64,000 nt of DNA from Sphingobacteriaceae bacterium (GCA_017745075.1 JAGIAD010000004.1:232512-296511); one strand, 5' to 3'. Counted from the stretch's first letter, positions 17,544-27,573 are shown. Numbers and translations: made by a program. Notes: generated from the letters alone by a model not told the origin.

Positions 17544-19388
17544 TTAATAACCAAAATTTTGAACCATGTTCGGGTTTTCGATCAATGTGGTTTTTGGATA
17601 TGGGAAAAGCTCTTTTTTATTGGCTTCGAAGTAATATGCGATACCCGTAGAAGTACTTGTGATCGAATTATCTTCAGATACGGCTTTTCTCCAGTTTTTA
17701 GTGGTATAACCTGTTGGTGCTGTTGAACTATTCAGGCCCGGAGAAGCAAATACATTGTTTGGAATGCCGCCATAAAGATCGAGTGTGGCTACCTCGTTAA
17801 CGCTGGTTCCCATTAAATAATTACCTTCTTTGGCGTAGATATAGTTGGGCACATTTGCATAATCGCCTGTTCCGGCAATTAAAGCACGTATTTTTGTACG
17901 TATTTCATCAAATTTGCTCGCCAATAAATTCCAGCGGATTAAATCGTATTTACGGATACCCTCCCCACCAAATTCCAATAAACGCTCTTTAACGATGGCG
18001 TTAAAAAATCCGGTTTTATCCATTGGCGTTACCGGGATCTGTGTTTCGAAGCCTGCATAAGCCCGTTTCTGAACTTCCTGTAAAGCACTAACTGCAGCCG
18101 CTGATGGCGCACCGTTTATTTCATTATCAGCTTCTGCATACATCAATAATACATCTGAAAAGCGTAAAATAGGCCAGTTAATCGAAAAATTCTGTGCTGC
18201 AGATGAGCCATTAAAGGTTGTCCACGATTTACGGAACTTACCATCCGTCATATTAAACAGGGTATTGATGATTTTTTTTGAGGATGCCACAATTTCAAAA
18301 ACTCCGATGGTTACATCCCTGCGGCAATCTTTCGTGAGGTCAAATTCATAAAAATAAGTAGGAATAGCATTCATGCCGCCACCGCCTGAACCGAAAGTAG
18401 AAGCCGAGTTAAAGCGGATGCCATTATAATAACCCAATTTACTATCAGTAGATGCATTGCCACCAAAAGCGGCTACTTCGAACATCAGCTCGTGCGCATC
18501 ATCATAGCGGGTTGTAGTGTGCAGGCTTTTAAATACATTTTCGTACACTGGATTTAAATTATGCTCTGAACGGTGGTTCATAATATCCAGGCACTCCTCA
18601 AAAGCAATTTTATAATAGGTTAAATAATCGGAGCTGCGTTCCATGGTATGGCTGGCTGACCTTAATGAATAGCCGCCTCTTGCCAATGCAATCCTGGCCC
18701 TTAAACCTTTAATAGCTCCCTTTGTATAACGGAAACTGCCATATTCTGTAATTCCGCTTCTCCATGGAACCAGGTCTTCGGCCGTTTTTAAGTCAGCAAT
18801 AATCTGATCGTAGGTTTTATTGCGGTCTACATTGGGGCCATATAATGTTTCTGCATCTGCCGAAGGTACAAAGGAAGCCGGTACATCTCCCCAGTTGCGG
18901 ATGAGTTCATATAAAAACTGAGCCCTTAAAGTAAGTGCTTCACCATAATAACGCTTCATGATCGTTTTCTCCGCATCAGATCCGTTAGTATATAATTTTG
19001 AAGCCGGAATGTATTTGATGCAGATATTTGCACGCTCTACGCCCGAATACAGCTGCAGAAATGGATTGATGAGGTCGGTATTGTCAGAACTTGCACCGTA
19101 CATACTAATCCCTCTGCGGTCTGACGAGCTGTAGCTTCCCGAGGTTTTAAAATCATCTGCTGTTAAGCCAAATAAGGTAGAAATACGGCTACCATAACCA
19201 TTATCTCCGCATAAACGGTTATAAATGGCAATAACTGCTGCATTGGTATTGGCTGTACTTTCGAAAACAACATCGGGGGAAGAAGTTGATGACGATTGTA
19301 CATCTAAATATTTTTTACACGAAGTGGTTATGCTCAATGCTCCAACAGCAATTACCATTAAAGCCGATTTTATAAATTTATTGTTCAT
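17544..19388 (-). CDS. SusD/RagB-family glycan-binding lipoprotein
   Basis: 614 residues with lipobox ITTSCKKYLDV (Cys near residue 24), so it is anchored in the outer membrane. SusD proteins form the lid of the SusC channel and capture oligosaccharides. Helical TPR-like segments with RYYGEALTLRAQFLYELIRNWGDVP and the C-terminal RERLLEFGGEGIRKYDLIRW are family hallmarks. It lies 17 bases after susC and 19 bases before the lipoprotein gene. The pectin context suggests galacturonan oligomers as ligand. Confidence 0.94.
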   Translation of the reverse strand: MNNKFIKSALMVIAVGALSITTSCKKYLDVQSSSTSSPDVVFESTANTNAAVIAIYNRLCGDNGYGSRISTLFGLTADDFKTSGSYSSSDRRGISMYGASSDNTDLINPFLQLYSGVERANICIKYIPASKLYTNGSDAEKTIMKRYYGEALTLRAQFLYELIRNWGDVPASFVPSADAETLYGPNVDRNKTYDQIIADLKTAEDLVPWRSGITEYGSFRYTKGAIKGLRARIALARGGYSLRSASHTMERSSDYLTYYKIAFEECLDIMNHRSEHNLNPVYENVFKSLHTTTRYDDAHELMFEVAAFGGNASTDSKLGYYNGIRFNSASTFGSGGGGMNAIPTYFYEFDLTKDCRRDVTIGVFEIVASSKKIINTLFNMTDGKFRKSWTTFNGSSAAQNFSINWPILRFSDVLLMYAEADNEINGAPSAAAVSALQEVQKRAYAGFETQIPVTPMDKTGFFNAIVKERLLEFGGEGIRKYDLIRWNLLASKFDEIRTKIRALIAGTGDYANVPNYIYAKEGNYLMGTSVNEVATLDLYGGIPNNVFASPGLNSSTAPTGYTTKNWRKAVSEDNSITSTSTGIAYYFEANKKELFPYPKTTLIENPNMVQNFGY

Positions 19389-19405
19389 TTTCTTTAATGC
19401 TGAGT

Positions 19406-22400
19406 TTAAAATACCATGTTAATACCAGCCAGGATATACCTGCTGCGTGGGTAGGCTGCATAATCGATGCCCGGCGTAAGTGGGTTCGATCTGCGGGTGT
19501 TTGCCTCAGGATCATAACCGGTATAGCCAGTAATGGTATAAAGATTGTTTACTGTTCCATATACCCTTAGTTTGGATATAAAGCCTGTTTTTTTGATCAA
19601 ACTTTGTGGCAAGCTATAACCCAGGGTTACGTTGCTGATCCTTAAAAAAGATCCGTTTTCGATGGCATAAGAAGTTAATGCATAATTTCCGGTGGTAGGT
19701 GTCCATAAAGTGGTATTGGCATTCATTGCCGTTAATACAACCGGATCGGTTACTTTCACCCCGTTGGCATCGAAATTCTGCCACCTATCATTCATCACCG
19801 CCAGTAAATTGTTGTCCTTAACGTTATATTGTGAGGTAAATTCGAGTTTATTGGCATTATACACCTTGCTGCCATAGCTAAAGTTTAAGAATACGGTTAA
19901 GTCGAAATTTTTGTAAGCAAACTGGTTGTTAAAACCGCCCATAAATTTCGGTTGCGCCGTGCCTAAAACGGTTCTGTCATCATCACCAATCATCATGCTC
20001 GACGAAGAAGAAAGTTTTTGGACTTTCATATCACCCGGCTGCGGATCGCGGTTGCCCAATAATACCCTGCTGTTGGCTACGGTTGGCTTAAGGGTGTAAG
20101 TATAAACCCCTGTAGTGGTATTTTGTACATAGGTAAAATCATCAACCGTATAACGCCCATCAGAAACAAAGCCGTAAAACTGGCCAACAGGTTTTCCTAC
20201 TTCGACTTTAAAATCGCCCAGGCTGTTTACCCATCCCGATTGTGTAATGTAAGAACTTACGCCGTTCTGCAGTTCAACAATTTTATTTTTATTGAATGAA
20301 ATATTGAAACTGGTGTTATAACTAAAATTTCTGGTTTTAACAGCCTGATAATTTAACTGAAGTTCAAAGCCTCTATTTTGGGTTTTACCCACATTTTGCT
20401 GTTGGGTAGAGTAACCTGTAGTTTGTGGAACGTTTGCATTTAACAACAGGTTTTTAGTCCGGTTGTCGTAATAATCCAGGTTAAGCGATAACTTGTTTTT
20501 GAACAGTTCGATATCGATACCCAGGTTTTTGGAAATATTGGTTTCCCAGGTAATATTCGGATTTGATAAGATGTTTCCTGTGGCCGTACCCGAAATCAGG
20601 CCTGTTGATATAGACCCATCCGTTTCGGCATAACCACCGGTGGTAGAGCTTAGGTAAAACAGGGTTCTAAACAAATCCTGGCCAATGCGGTTATTTCCGG
20701 CGGCACCATAACTAAACCTCACCTTAAAATTATCCAGCCAACTCAGCTGCATATCTTTAATAAATTTCTCTTCTGTAAGCCTCCACGCAACCTGTGCAGA
20801 TGGAAAATAACCCCATTGCTTGCCCGCAGCGAACAATGATGAAGCATCTGTTCTGAAGTTTACAGTGGCCAGGTATTTATTTTGAAAACTGTAAGATGCC
20901 CTTCCAAAAATCGAAAACTGCCTGGTTCCCGAAATTAATGAAGTTGGCCTGTCCTGGATCGTATTTGGCGGAGTACTGCTTACAAAAGCATCCTGGGCAG
21001 AAATGTTGATCGGTAAAAATTTAAGTACTGTTGTTCTCGAATCGATATCAACCATGTTGATTTCCTGTCCGACCAATAAATCCAGGCTGTGGTTTTTGCC
21101 GAGGTTTGGCCTGTAGTTGATGGTATTGGTGTTGATAAAAGATTTTTGAGCTACTGTATCCAGCTGGATGGCAGGTAAACCCGCATTGTTCCTGGCCACA
21201 TTGCTAACCGGACCGTTAAAGGTATTGGTATGGCGGTTTACTCTGTTATAACCAACGGTACTCTTTATTGTTAAGTTTTTCAGGATTGAATATTGTATAT
21301 ATCCGCTAGAAATCAGGTCGTTACGATAATCGTATTTCAGCTCCTGGTTGGCCAGGGTAATGGGGTTGGTTAATCCGGTGGTTAAATAATCTGCATCGAA
21401 CAGATCGCCTGAATCACCTCCGCCCGAATAAGGCTGATAGCGTACCGAGTTCCTTAAACGGTTGGTGCCCTGCGAGCCTGTAGAGCTGGTGCCCACACCG
21501 TCTACCCGTTGACGGCTGTAGCGCGCATTTAAACCTATCCTGAATTTATCTGAAAATTTATGGTCCAAACGTATCGATGCGAAAGTTCTCCTATAGCCGG
21601 AATTAAGCATAATACCGTCTTCCTTTGTATTGTTTACCGAAGCATTGTAAGTGGTTTTAGACGTGCCACCCGACAGATTTAAAACTTCGGTATTGCTCCA
21701 TGCCTGCCTTCCGAAGACTTTGTCCTGCCAATCGATATTTTGAATGTTTTTGTAGATGTCAAGATCTTCAAAAGTGCCGTATTTTTTGGTGAAAGTGTCT
21801 TTTACCTCCTGATTGGTGTTGTTGTTATACAGCTCATACTGATATTTGATAAATTCATAAGGGTTCATCACATCCAGTTCGTTAACGATCTGCCGTGCAC
21901 CTGCGTAAGCATCAAACGAAACAATGGGTCTCCCTTTTTTACCACTTTTTGTCGTAATAATTACCACGCCATTGGCCCCCCTGCTACCATAAATCGAAGT
22001 GGAGGCAACGTCTTTTAATACATCGATAGACTGGATTTCATTTGGCGATAAGATGGATAAAGCATTTTCAACCTGGATTCCATCTACAATGTATAGCGGC
22101 GAATTATCGCCTGTAAGTGAGCTGCCACCCCTTACTTTAATTACAATCTCGGCACCCGGGCTACCCTCCGTTGTGGTAACCGATACACCGGCAAGTTTAC
22201 CCGCTAATGCCTGTGCGGCAGTACTTACCGGAAATTGGTCGATATCTTTTCCGGTAATGGAAGAAACGGAACCAGTTAAAGCTTCTTTACGCACCGATCC
22301 GTATCCGATATTTACCGTTACTTCCTGAAGGGTGTTGGCATCTTCTTCTAAATTGACGTCAACCTTGGTTTGACCGGTAACGGTTACATTTTTGGTTTTG

Positions 22401-22636
22401 TAGCCAACATAGGTAAAAGTTAAGGTTGCTCCATTGACTGGAACAGTGATTTTATAAGCTCCGTTTGCATCGGTACTGGTTGCAATTTTAGATTCTTTTA
22501 TGCTCACACTAACACCTGCCAAAGGCTGTCCATCTGTTTTATCTTTTACGGTACCACTAACCTGCCGTGTTTGTGCTTTTGTTACAGATAATCCAAAAAA
22601 AGAGAAAAATGCTAAAAAGAGTAGAACTCTGCTCAT
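19406..22636 (-). CDS. SusC/RagA-family TonB-dependent outer membrane transporter
   Basis: 1076 residues. A signal peptide of about 21 residues is followed by a carboxypeptidase-regulatory-like beta-sandwich (QVSGTVKDKTDGQPLAGVSVSI), then the plug with SPLYIVDGIQ and SIYGSRGANGVVIITTKSGK, then a 22-strand barrel ending in a strand with terminal Phe. It would import pectin fragments using TonB energy. First gene of the susCD-lipoprotein operon. It is divergent from the LacI-type regulator, with 263 bases between that contain several palindromes. Confidence 0.95.
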   Translation of the reverse strand: MSRVLLFLAFFSFFGLSVTKAQTRQVSGTVKDKTDGQPLAGVSVSIKESKIATSTDANGAYKITVPVNGATLTFTYVGYKTKNVTVTGQTKVDVNLEEDANTLQEVTVNIGYGSVRKEALTGSVSSITGKDIDQFPVSTAAQALAGKLAGVSVTTTEGSPGAEIVIKVRGGSSLTGDNSPLYIVDGIQVENALSILSPNEIQSIDVLKDVASTSIYGSRGANGVVIITTKSGKKGRPIVSFDAYAGARQIVNELDVMNPYEFIKYQYELYNNNTNQEVKDTFTKKYGTFEDLDIYKNIQNIDWQDKVFGRQAWSNTEVLNLSGGTSKTTYNASVNNTKEDGIMLNSGYRRTFASIRLDHKFSDKFRIGLNARYSRQRVDGVGTSSTGSQGTNRLRNSVRYQPYSGGGDSGDLFDADYLTTGLTNPITLANQELKYDYRNDLISSGYIQYSILKNLTIKSTVGYNRVNRHTNTFNGPVSNVARNNAGLPAIQLDTVAQKSFINTNTINYRPNLGKNHSLDLLVGQEINMVDIDSRTTVLKFLPINISAQDAFVSSTPPNTIQDRPTSLISGTRQFSIFGRASYSFQNKYLATVNFRTDASSLFAAGKQWGYFPSAQVAWRLTEEKFIKDMQLSWLDNFKVRFSYGAAGNNRIGQDLFRTLFYLSSTTGGYAETDGSISTGLISGTATGNILSNPNITWETNISKNLGIDIELFKNKLSLNLDYYDNRTKNLLLNANVPQTTGYSTQQQNVGKTQNRGFELQLNYQAVKTRNFSYNTSFNISFNKNKIVELQNGVSSYITQSGWVNSLGDFKVEVGKPVGQFYGFVSDGRYTVDDFTYVQNTTTGVYTYTLKPTVANSRVLLGNRDPQPGDMKVQKLSSSSSMMIGDDDRTVLGTAQPKFMGGFNNQFAYKNFDLTVFLNFSYGSKVYNANKLEFTSQYNVKDNNLLAVMNDRWQNFDANGVKVTDPVVLTAMNANTTLWTPTTGNYALTSYAIENGSFLRISNVTLGYSLPQSLIKKTGFISKLRVYGTVNNLYTITGYTGYDPEANTRRSNPLTPGIDYAAYPRSRYILAGINMVF

Positions 22637-22736
22637 AATTATTTATTTGAAGTGATTTGGTTATTTTTAAGATGCTGCAATCGCTCGCATGTAGAATATA
22701 ATTCTATTTCGGAATGTTATTGTTAGTTTATATTTG

Positions 22737-22752
22737 GTTACGTTGACGTAAC
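22737..22752. promoter_or_regulatory. Palindrome in the susC-lacI gap (candidate operator)
   Basis: GTTACGTTGACGTAAC: two perfect 7-base arms around TG. It lies about 100 bases upstream of susC. A LacI-type or similar dimer could bind it. No experiment supports this. Confidence 0.45.
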
Positions 22753-22806
22753 AATTTTACAAACTAAAAACCGTTTGAAACCCAATTTTAACTAAAAAAG
22801 TGTGCA

Positions 22807-22835
22807 AACGTTCCCAAAAACGTCGATATAACGTT
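22807..22835. promoter_or_regulatory. Two AACGTT sites in the susC-lacI gap (candidate LacI operators)
   Basis: AAACGTTC (AACGTT at 22807-22812) and TAACGTTTA (AACGTT at 22830-22835) have central CG palindromes 23 bases apart, about two helix turns, with a half-match AACGTC between. LacI-family operators commonly have a central CG in such a setting. They lie 65-95 bases upstream of the regulator's own start. Confidence 0.45.
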
Positions 22836-22899
22836 TATCAATGTTTTTTATCAAATCTGCTTAAAGAGATATTTTTTGTAACTTGTACTCCATACGAAA

Positions 22900-23916
22900 A
22901 TGAGATTTGAAACATCTACCATAAAGGATATAGCTAAAGCACTCGGGTTGTCAACTTCAACAGTTTCGAGGGCTTTAAGAGACCGTTACGAAATTAGTGA
23001 AGAAACCAAAAAACTGGTTTTAGCTTATGCCGAAAAGGTGAATTACCGCGCCAATCCCATTGCACGGAGCTTAAAAGAACGCCGTAGTTATTCCATCGGT
23101 ATTATTGTTAGCGAAATTGCCAACAACTTTTTTTCTCAGGTGATAAATGGCATTGAATCAATTGCTTACGATAAGGATTACCATGTAATCATTTCTCAAA
23201 GCCACGAATCTTACAAGCAGGAAAAACTGAATGTTGAGCACCTTGCATCGCGTTCTATTGATGGTTTGCTGATTGCGCTATCGTCTGAAACACAGGATAT
23301 CGATTATCTTCGGAATTTGTATGCCAAGGGCTTACCAATTGTTTTTTTTGACCGCGTGCCTAAAGATTTTGAAACCCATAAAGTAATTGCGAATAATTTT
23401 AAGGGTTCTTTTGATGCTACCGAACACCTGATTTTATCGGGAAAGCGCAGTATAGCACATTTAACCAATTCAGAGAACCTTTCGATTACGAAAGAAAGGC
23501 TGGAAGGTTATAAGGCAGCGCTGTCCAAATACCACATTGAATTTAAACCCGAACTGGTTAAATATTGCCAGCATGGAGGGATGCACAGTACAGAGCTGGA
23601 GCAGGCAGTAAAAGAGCTTTTACCCCTTAATCCCGATGGGATTTTTATTTCAAGCGATCGCTTAACCACGGGCTGTATTATGGCACTAAAAAAAACCAAC
23701 CCGGAAGTAGCGTATAAAATCGCAATAGCAGGTTTTACGAATTCCAACCTGGTCGAACTATTTAGTCCCTCGCTAACCTCAGTTAAGCAGCCCGCTTTCG
23801 AAATGGGGCAGGTAGCCACCGAATTATTAATTTCAATGATCGAAGCCAAAAGGCCTGTTACCGAGTTCGAAACCAGGGTTTTAGATACGGAACTGGTGAA
23901 TATAACAAGGCGGTAA
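22900..23916 (+). CDS. LacI-family transcriptional regulator of the pectin locus
   Basis: 338 residues. The N-terminal helix-turn-helix is TIKDIAKALGLSTSTVSRAL (about residues 7-26), followed by the hinge YRANPIARSL. The periplasmic-binding-protein-like effector domain starts at YSIGIIVSEIANNFFSQVI and ends with SLTSVKQPAFEMG. It probably senses a uronate intermediate and controls the divergent sus operon, and perhaps the uxa genes. The ligand is not readable from sequence. Confidence 0.9.
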   Translation: MRFETSTIKDIAKALGLSTSTVSRALRDRYEISEETKKLVLAYAEKVNYRANPIARSLKERRSYSIGIIVSEIANNFFSQVINGIESIAYDKDYHVIISQSHESYKQEKLNVEHLASRSIDGLLIALSSETQDIDYLRNLYAKGLPIVFFDRVPKDFETHKVIANNFKGSFDATEHLILSGKRSIAHLTNSENLSITKERLEGYKAALSKYHIEFKPELVKYCQHGGMHSTELEQAVKELLPLNPDGIFISSDRLTTGCIMALKKTNPEVAYKIAIAGFTNSNLVELFSPSLTSVKQPAFEMGQVATELLISMIEAKRPVTEFETRVLDTELVNITRR

Positions 23917-24038
23917 GTACCCGCTTAGCGTTTAGCTCTACGTTCAAATAAGCACACTGGTTAACAGACGTTCTGATGATGTGCTCCATATGAAATGCTC
24001 ATCGCCAAGCGCCGAACGCTACTCTCCAAACTAATTAT

Positions 24039-24046
24039 TACCTTTG
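24039..24046 (+). promoter_or_regulatory. -7 box abutting the methyltransferase start
   Basis: TACCTTTG fits the Bacteroidota -7 consensus TAnnTTTG and ends four bases before the ATG at 24051. That predicts transcription from about the first base of the start codon. I see no clear TTTG at the -33 position. Confidence 0.5.
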
Positions 24047-24050
24047 CACC

Positions 24051-25235
24051 ATGGTAGAAATCACATTAAAAAAGGGCAAGGAGAAAGCAGCATTACAAAG
24101 ACATCCATGGGTATTTTCTGGCGCACTGGAAAAAGTTAAAGGGAAACCCGAAGATGGTGATGTAGTAAAAGTTTTTGCTTTCGATAATGAATTTCTGGCC
24201 TATGGATATTTCAACAGCAATTCGCGTGTTGCCGTTCGTTTATTAGAATGGGACGAAACACAGACCATTGATACCAGCTGGTATAAAAACCGGTTAAAAC
24301 AGGCCATTGCTTCACGCCAGTTTATCTTAAACGAACAGACCAATACCTGTCGTTTAGTGTTTAGTGAAGCCGATTTCTTGCCAGGCCTGATTGTTGATCA
24401 ATATGCTGATTTTCTTTCGCTTCAGATTTTAAGCTCCGGAATTGAAAAAGTGAAAGCAGAAATCGTTGAAATTTTAAAAAATGAATTAAATCCTAAAGGA
24501 ATTTTTGATAAAAGTGATGCCACCGCCCGTACCCACGAAGGTTTACCCGTAGAAAACGGCCTGCTGTGGGGCGAAAACCCTCCTGAATTTTTGGAGGTAA
24601 AAGAAAATAGAATTATCTATCACATTAATATCGCTGAAGGACAAAAATCAGGCTTTTACTGCGATCAGCGAGATAATAGGCATATTTTAGCCAGTTATAC
24701 AAAAGACAGGAAGGTTTTGGATTGCTTTAGTTATAGCGGTGGTTTTAGTTTAAACAGTTTAGCTAAGGGAGCAGCGAGTGTTACCAGTGTTGATAGCTCC
24801 GGTTTGGCCGTAGAAACACTCAAACAAAATGTTGCGCTGAATAAATTCGATGTAAATAAGGTAACAGCCATTCAATCAGATGTAAACAAACAACTGCGTG
24901 CTTTTAAAGATTCAGGAGAATTATTTGATGTAATTGTACTCGATCCGCCTAAATATGCACCATCGCGTTCAGCATTAGACCGCGCTGCAAGAGCCTATAA
25001 AGACCTGAACCGTTTAGGCATGTTGTTACTGGAAAAAGGTGGTTTACTGGCTACTTTCTCTTGTTCAGGAGCAGTTGATATCGAAACTTTTAAACAGATC
25101 ATCGCCTGGGCAGCCCTTGATGCAGGCAAAGAAGTCCAGATTATTAAGCAGTTCTGTCAACCGGAAGATCACCCTGTGAGGATTTCTTTTCCGGAAGGAG
25201 AATACCTAAAAGGCTTATTATTGAGGGTATTATAG
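24051..25235 (+). CDS. Class I rRNA cytosine-C5 methyltransferase (RlmI/RlmO type)
   Basis: 394 residues. An N-terminal PUA-like RNA-binding domain (HPWVFSGALEKVKG, residues about 19-75) is followed by the RlmI-type insert (GQKSGFYCDQRDNR) and the S-adenosylmethionine-binding Rossmann domain (VLDCFSYSGGFSLNSLAKGA). The motif IVLDPPKYAPS and the late cysteine in ATFSCSGA fit an m5C RNA methyltransferase acting on large-subunit rRNA. It stands alone and converges on the next gene. Confidence 0.85.
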   Translation: MVEITLKKGKEKAALQRHPWVFSGALEKVKGKPEDGDVVKVFAFDNEFLAYGYFNSNSRVAVRLLEWDETQTIDTSWYKNRLKQAIASRQFILNEQTNTCRLVFSEADFLPGLIVDQYADFLSLQILSSGIEKVKAEIVEILKNELNPKGIFDKSDATARTHEGLPVENGLLWGENPPEFLEVKENRIIYHINIAEGQKSGFYCDQRDNRHILASYTKDRKVLDCFSYSGGFSLNSLAKGAASVTSVDSSGLAVETLKQNVALNKFDVNKVTAIQSDVNKQLRAFKDSGELFDVIVLDPPKYAPSRSALDRAARAYKDLNRLGMLLLEKGGLLATFSCSGAVDIETFKQIIAWAALDAGKEVQIIKQFCQPEDHPVRISFPEGEYLKGLLLRVL

Positions 25236-25261
25236 ATTTATCACTTACCCATCTAACCTAA

Positions 25262-25323
25262 ACCACAAAGACACAAGCACGAAGTTTTTTGAACATTAAC
25301 CAGGTGTATAGTGTCTTTGTGGT
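25262..25323. repeat. 13-bp perfect inverted repeat between convergent genes
   Basis: ACCACAAAGACAC (25262-25274) is repeated inverted as GTGTCTTTGTGGT (25311-25323) over a 36-base loop. It could form a bidirectional terminator or be a remnant of an intergenic repeat. No T run follows closely. Confidence 0.5.
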
Positions 25324-25343
25324 CGGCTTGAATCAGCATTCGG

Positions 25344-25778
25344 TTATCCGACCATTACTTTAGCGGTAATGGCCAGCCTGTTCCAGGCATTAATGGTAAC
25401 TATGGCCATAATAATCTGCGCCAGTTCCTGCTCGTTAAAAAAGCTTGCAGCTTTTTGATAAGTTGCATCAGAAACATGCTGGCTAATTAAAGTTACTTCT
25501 TCTGTTAAGGCCAACACCGCTTCTTCTTTTGCCGTAAACAGAGTTGTTTCTCTCCAGGCATTAAGCAGGTACAAGCGTTGTTCGGTTTCGCCTATTTTAC
25601 GGGCATCAGTTGAGTGCATATTTAAGCAAAATGCACAACCGTTAATTTGCGATGCGCGCATTTTAATTAATTCTAAAAGAATTGGATCCAGTTTGCTGGT
25701 CGATAAATATTTCTCTAAACCATACATGGCCTGGTAAGCTGCTGGTTCTACTTTTTGGATGTTGATTCTGTTTTCCAT
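25344..25778 (-). CDS. Carboxymuconolactone decarboxylase / AhpD-family protein
   Basis: 144 residues, all-helical. The redox motif CAFCLNMH gives Cys48, Cys51 and His55, as in AhpD-like alkylhydroperoxidases rather than true decarboxylases. It probably reduces peroxides or acts as a small thiol oxidoreductase in the cytoplasm. Divergent genes and a repeat lie upstream, with no partner gene nearby. Confidence 0.85.
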   Translation of the reverse strand: MENRINIQKVEPAAYQAMYGLEKYLSTSKLDPILLELIKMRASQINGCAFCLNMHSTDARKIGETEQRLYLLNAWRETTLFTAKEEAVLALTEEVTLISQHVSDATYQKAASFFNEQELAQIIMAIVTINAWNRLAITAKVMVG

Positions 25779-26165
25779 TTTACTTGTTTTTTGATTACGA
25801 TGTAAAGGTCTGCATCTTAAAAATCAAAAAACTTAATGTAGTTTAAGAAATGAATTTTCTAACCGCAAAGCGCAAAGGCTTTTGCGATTGCGCTAAGCAG
25901 GGTTAAAAATTCGGGTAGTTCGCCATTAAATGTTATTCGATAAATTTAGGCGATTCGTCCTTTCGACCGTAGTGTTCCAAAGGAACTCCTTTGGAGGAGA
26001 AATCAATGGGTAATTTATTTAATAACAGAACTTACAGATTTAGCTTCGCTGAGCACTGCGTGGTTCTCCATTCCGCCTCGCTCCGGTCGAAATGACGAAA
26101 ATCAATTAGCCCAACTCTGCGTACTTTACGTTTCTTTCTCTGCGAACTTTGCGATTAACAAACGA
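25779..26165. other. Gene-free region with an intergenic repeat
   Basis: 387 bases without a credible gene. It holds the promoter region of the AhpD-like gene and the palindromic repeat at 25954-26099. The stretch before the Crp/Fnr gene stop is low-information text. Confidence 0.65.
25954..26099. repeat. Member of the TCGTCATTTCGA palindromic repeat family
   Basis: It starts TTCGTCCTTTCGACCG (25954-25969) and ends CGGTCGAAATGACGAA (26084-26099), an inverted pair with one mismatch. The inner phrase TTTAGCTTCGCTGAGCA is shared in sense or antisense with the copies at 13634 and 37641. Confidence 0.7.
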
Positions 26166-26735
26166 TTACTTCTTCGCCCTGATTTTACTTAAAAATTCTG
26201 GTGTAAAGCCCAGATAAGAAGCCAGCATATATTGTGGCACCCGCTGCACAAATTCAGGGAATAAACTGTTAAAATGGCTGTACCTTTCTTCGGCAGTCTG
26301 ACTGTATAGGAATTTTATCCTCCGCTGCGAAGCCTGGTGATTTTTCTGCAGGATGAGCCTGAAATACCGCTCCAGTTTGGGCAGTTTGGAGAACATCTCA
26401 TCATAGTGATGGTGCGCTATGGAAATTACTTCTGTTGCTTCTGCTGCCTGTATGTAAAATTCTGTAGGTTGTTGGAAAAGAAAACTGGTTAAATCGGTGA
26501 TCCACCAGTTTTCGATGGCGAACTGAGTAGTCTGCTCAGCCCCCTTTATATCGATGAAATAAAGCCTCAGGCAACCTTTTACTACAAAATAATTTGCCCT
26601 GCAGGTTTGCCCTTCTGTTAATAAAAAAGCCTTCTTTTTTACGGAAAAAGATTGTAGCAATGGTGCAAGAATGTCCTGTTCATCGCTACTAAAATCTATA
26701 AATTTATTAATGTGCCTAAAAAGTGCGCTACCCAT
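26166..26735 (-). CDS. Crp/Fnr-family transcriptional regulator
   Basis: 189 residues: an N-terminal cyclic-nucleotide-binding-like beta-barrel (KKKAFLLTEGQTCRANYFVVKGCLRLYF) and a short C-terminal helix-turn-helix (PQYMLASYLGFTPEFLSKI). No cysteine cluster for an iron-sulfur centre is seen. The small single-domain regulators of this type in Bacteroidota mostly have unknown effectors. It lies upstream of nothing obvious and may act elsewhere. Confidence 0.85.
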   Translation of the reverse strand: MGSALFRHINKFIDFSSDEQDILAPLLQSFSVKKKAFLLTEGQTCRANYFVVKGCLRLYFIDIKGAEQTTQFAIENWWITDLTSFLFQQPTEFYIQAAEATEVISIAHHHYDEMFSKLPKLERYFRLILQKNHQASQRRIKFLYSQTAEERYSHFNSLFPEFVQRVPQYMLASYLGFTPEFLSKIRAKK

Positions 26736-26790
26736 TTGCTATACTATTGATTAGCTAAAATAGGCATAATTATAAAAGGGAATCAATAGC

Positions 26791-27573
26791 CTAAAGTGAA
26801 AATGCCTTGTATATGGGATGCGCATATTCTCCCCAGTTTTTCATTGCACCAAGTAATATTGCTTTTAAACCTTTGTTATCGGTCGGTTTCCCTTTTGTTG
26901 GTGCACTTAAGTCTTTTTCAGGAACGCTTACTTCTGTTACTTTGGTGGCAAACCAGGTTACATTCTCATGTGGTAAAGCTAAACCTAAAATCATGCCGGG
27001 TAATCCGGTAAAAGATTCCGGACCGCCCGAAACAGCGATCTGGTTGCTATAATAGGCCACTACATAAACCGAATCCATAATGATGGCATTGGCCCTACGG
27101 CATTCGTAACCGGCAATTTCGCGTGTTTCATCTGTAATTTTCCAGTTGATTTTCCGTACACTGTCTTTAACGAGGTAAGTATCCTCATACACGTTTTTTT
27201 GCGTAATACTGGTCTGCTGATCGAAATTTGTAGCTATAGTATTTTTTAAATCGGCCAGTACATCAGATGAGAGCCAGTTGTTGTTTACTGTTTCTTCTAC
27301 AGCAGGCCATTTATACAAACTTTTATCTTTGGTAAAGCTCAGTGTGCTTTTGGCAACTTTAAACTGTGGATTGTTCTTTTTGTACTGTTCAAAAGCCTCT
27401 TTCATATAAGTTTCATTTTCTTTATCGATCTTCTTTTTGATCAGGGCATACATGTTGGATCTTTTCTCAAATTCGATTACACCATTTTGAACGAAGTGTA
27501 CATTTTGGGCAAAAAGATCGCTGCTGATGATAATGACAGCAAATAGGAAAATATATTTTAGTGTAGTTTTCAT
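26791..27573 (-). CDS. GLPGLI-family protein
   Basis: 260 residues with a signal peptide ending near LFAQN (residue 23). The family motif is visible as FTGLPGMILGL. GLPGLI proteins are secreted or periplasmic Bacteroidota proteins of unknown function, usually next to a TonB-type outer membrane barrel, as here: it begins 5 bases after that gene's stop. The pair probably works together at the outer membrane. Confidence 0.9.
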   Translation of the reverse strand: MKTTLKYIFLFAVIIISSDLFAQNVHFVQNGVIEFEKRSNMYALIKKKIDKENETYMKEAFEQYKKNNPQFKVAKSTLSFTKDKSLYKWPAVEETVNNNWLSSDVLADLKNTIATNFDQQTSITQKNVYEDTYLVKDSVRKINWKITDETREIAGYECRRANAIIMDSVYVVAYYSNQIAVSGGPESFTGLPGMILGLALPHENVTWFATKVTEVSVPEKDLSAPTKGKPTDNKGLKAILLGAMKNWGEYAHPIYKAFSL

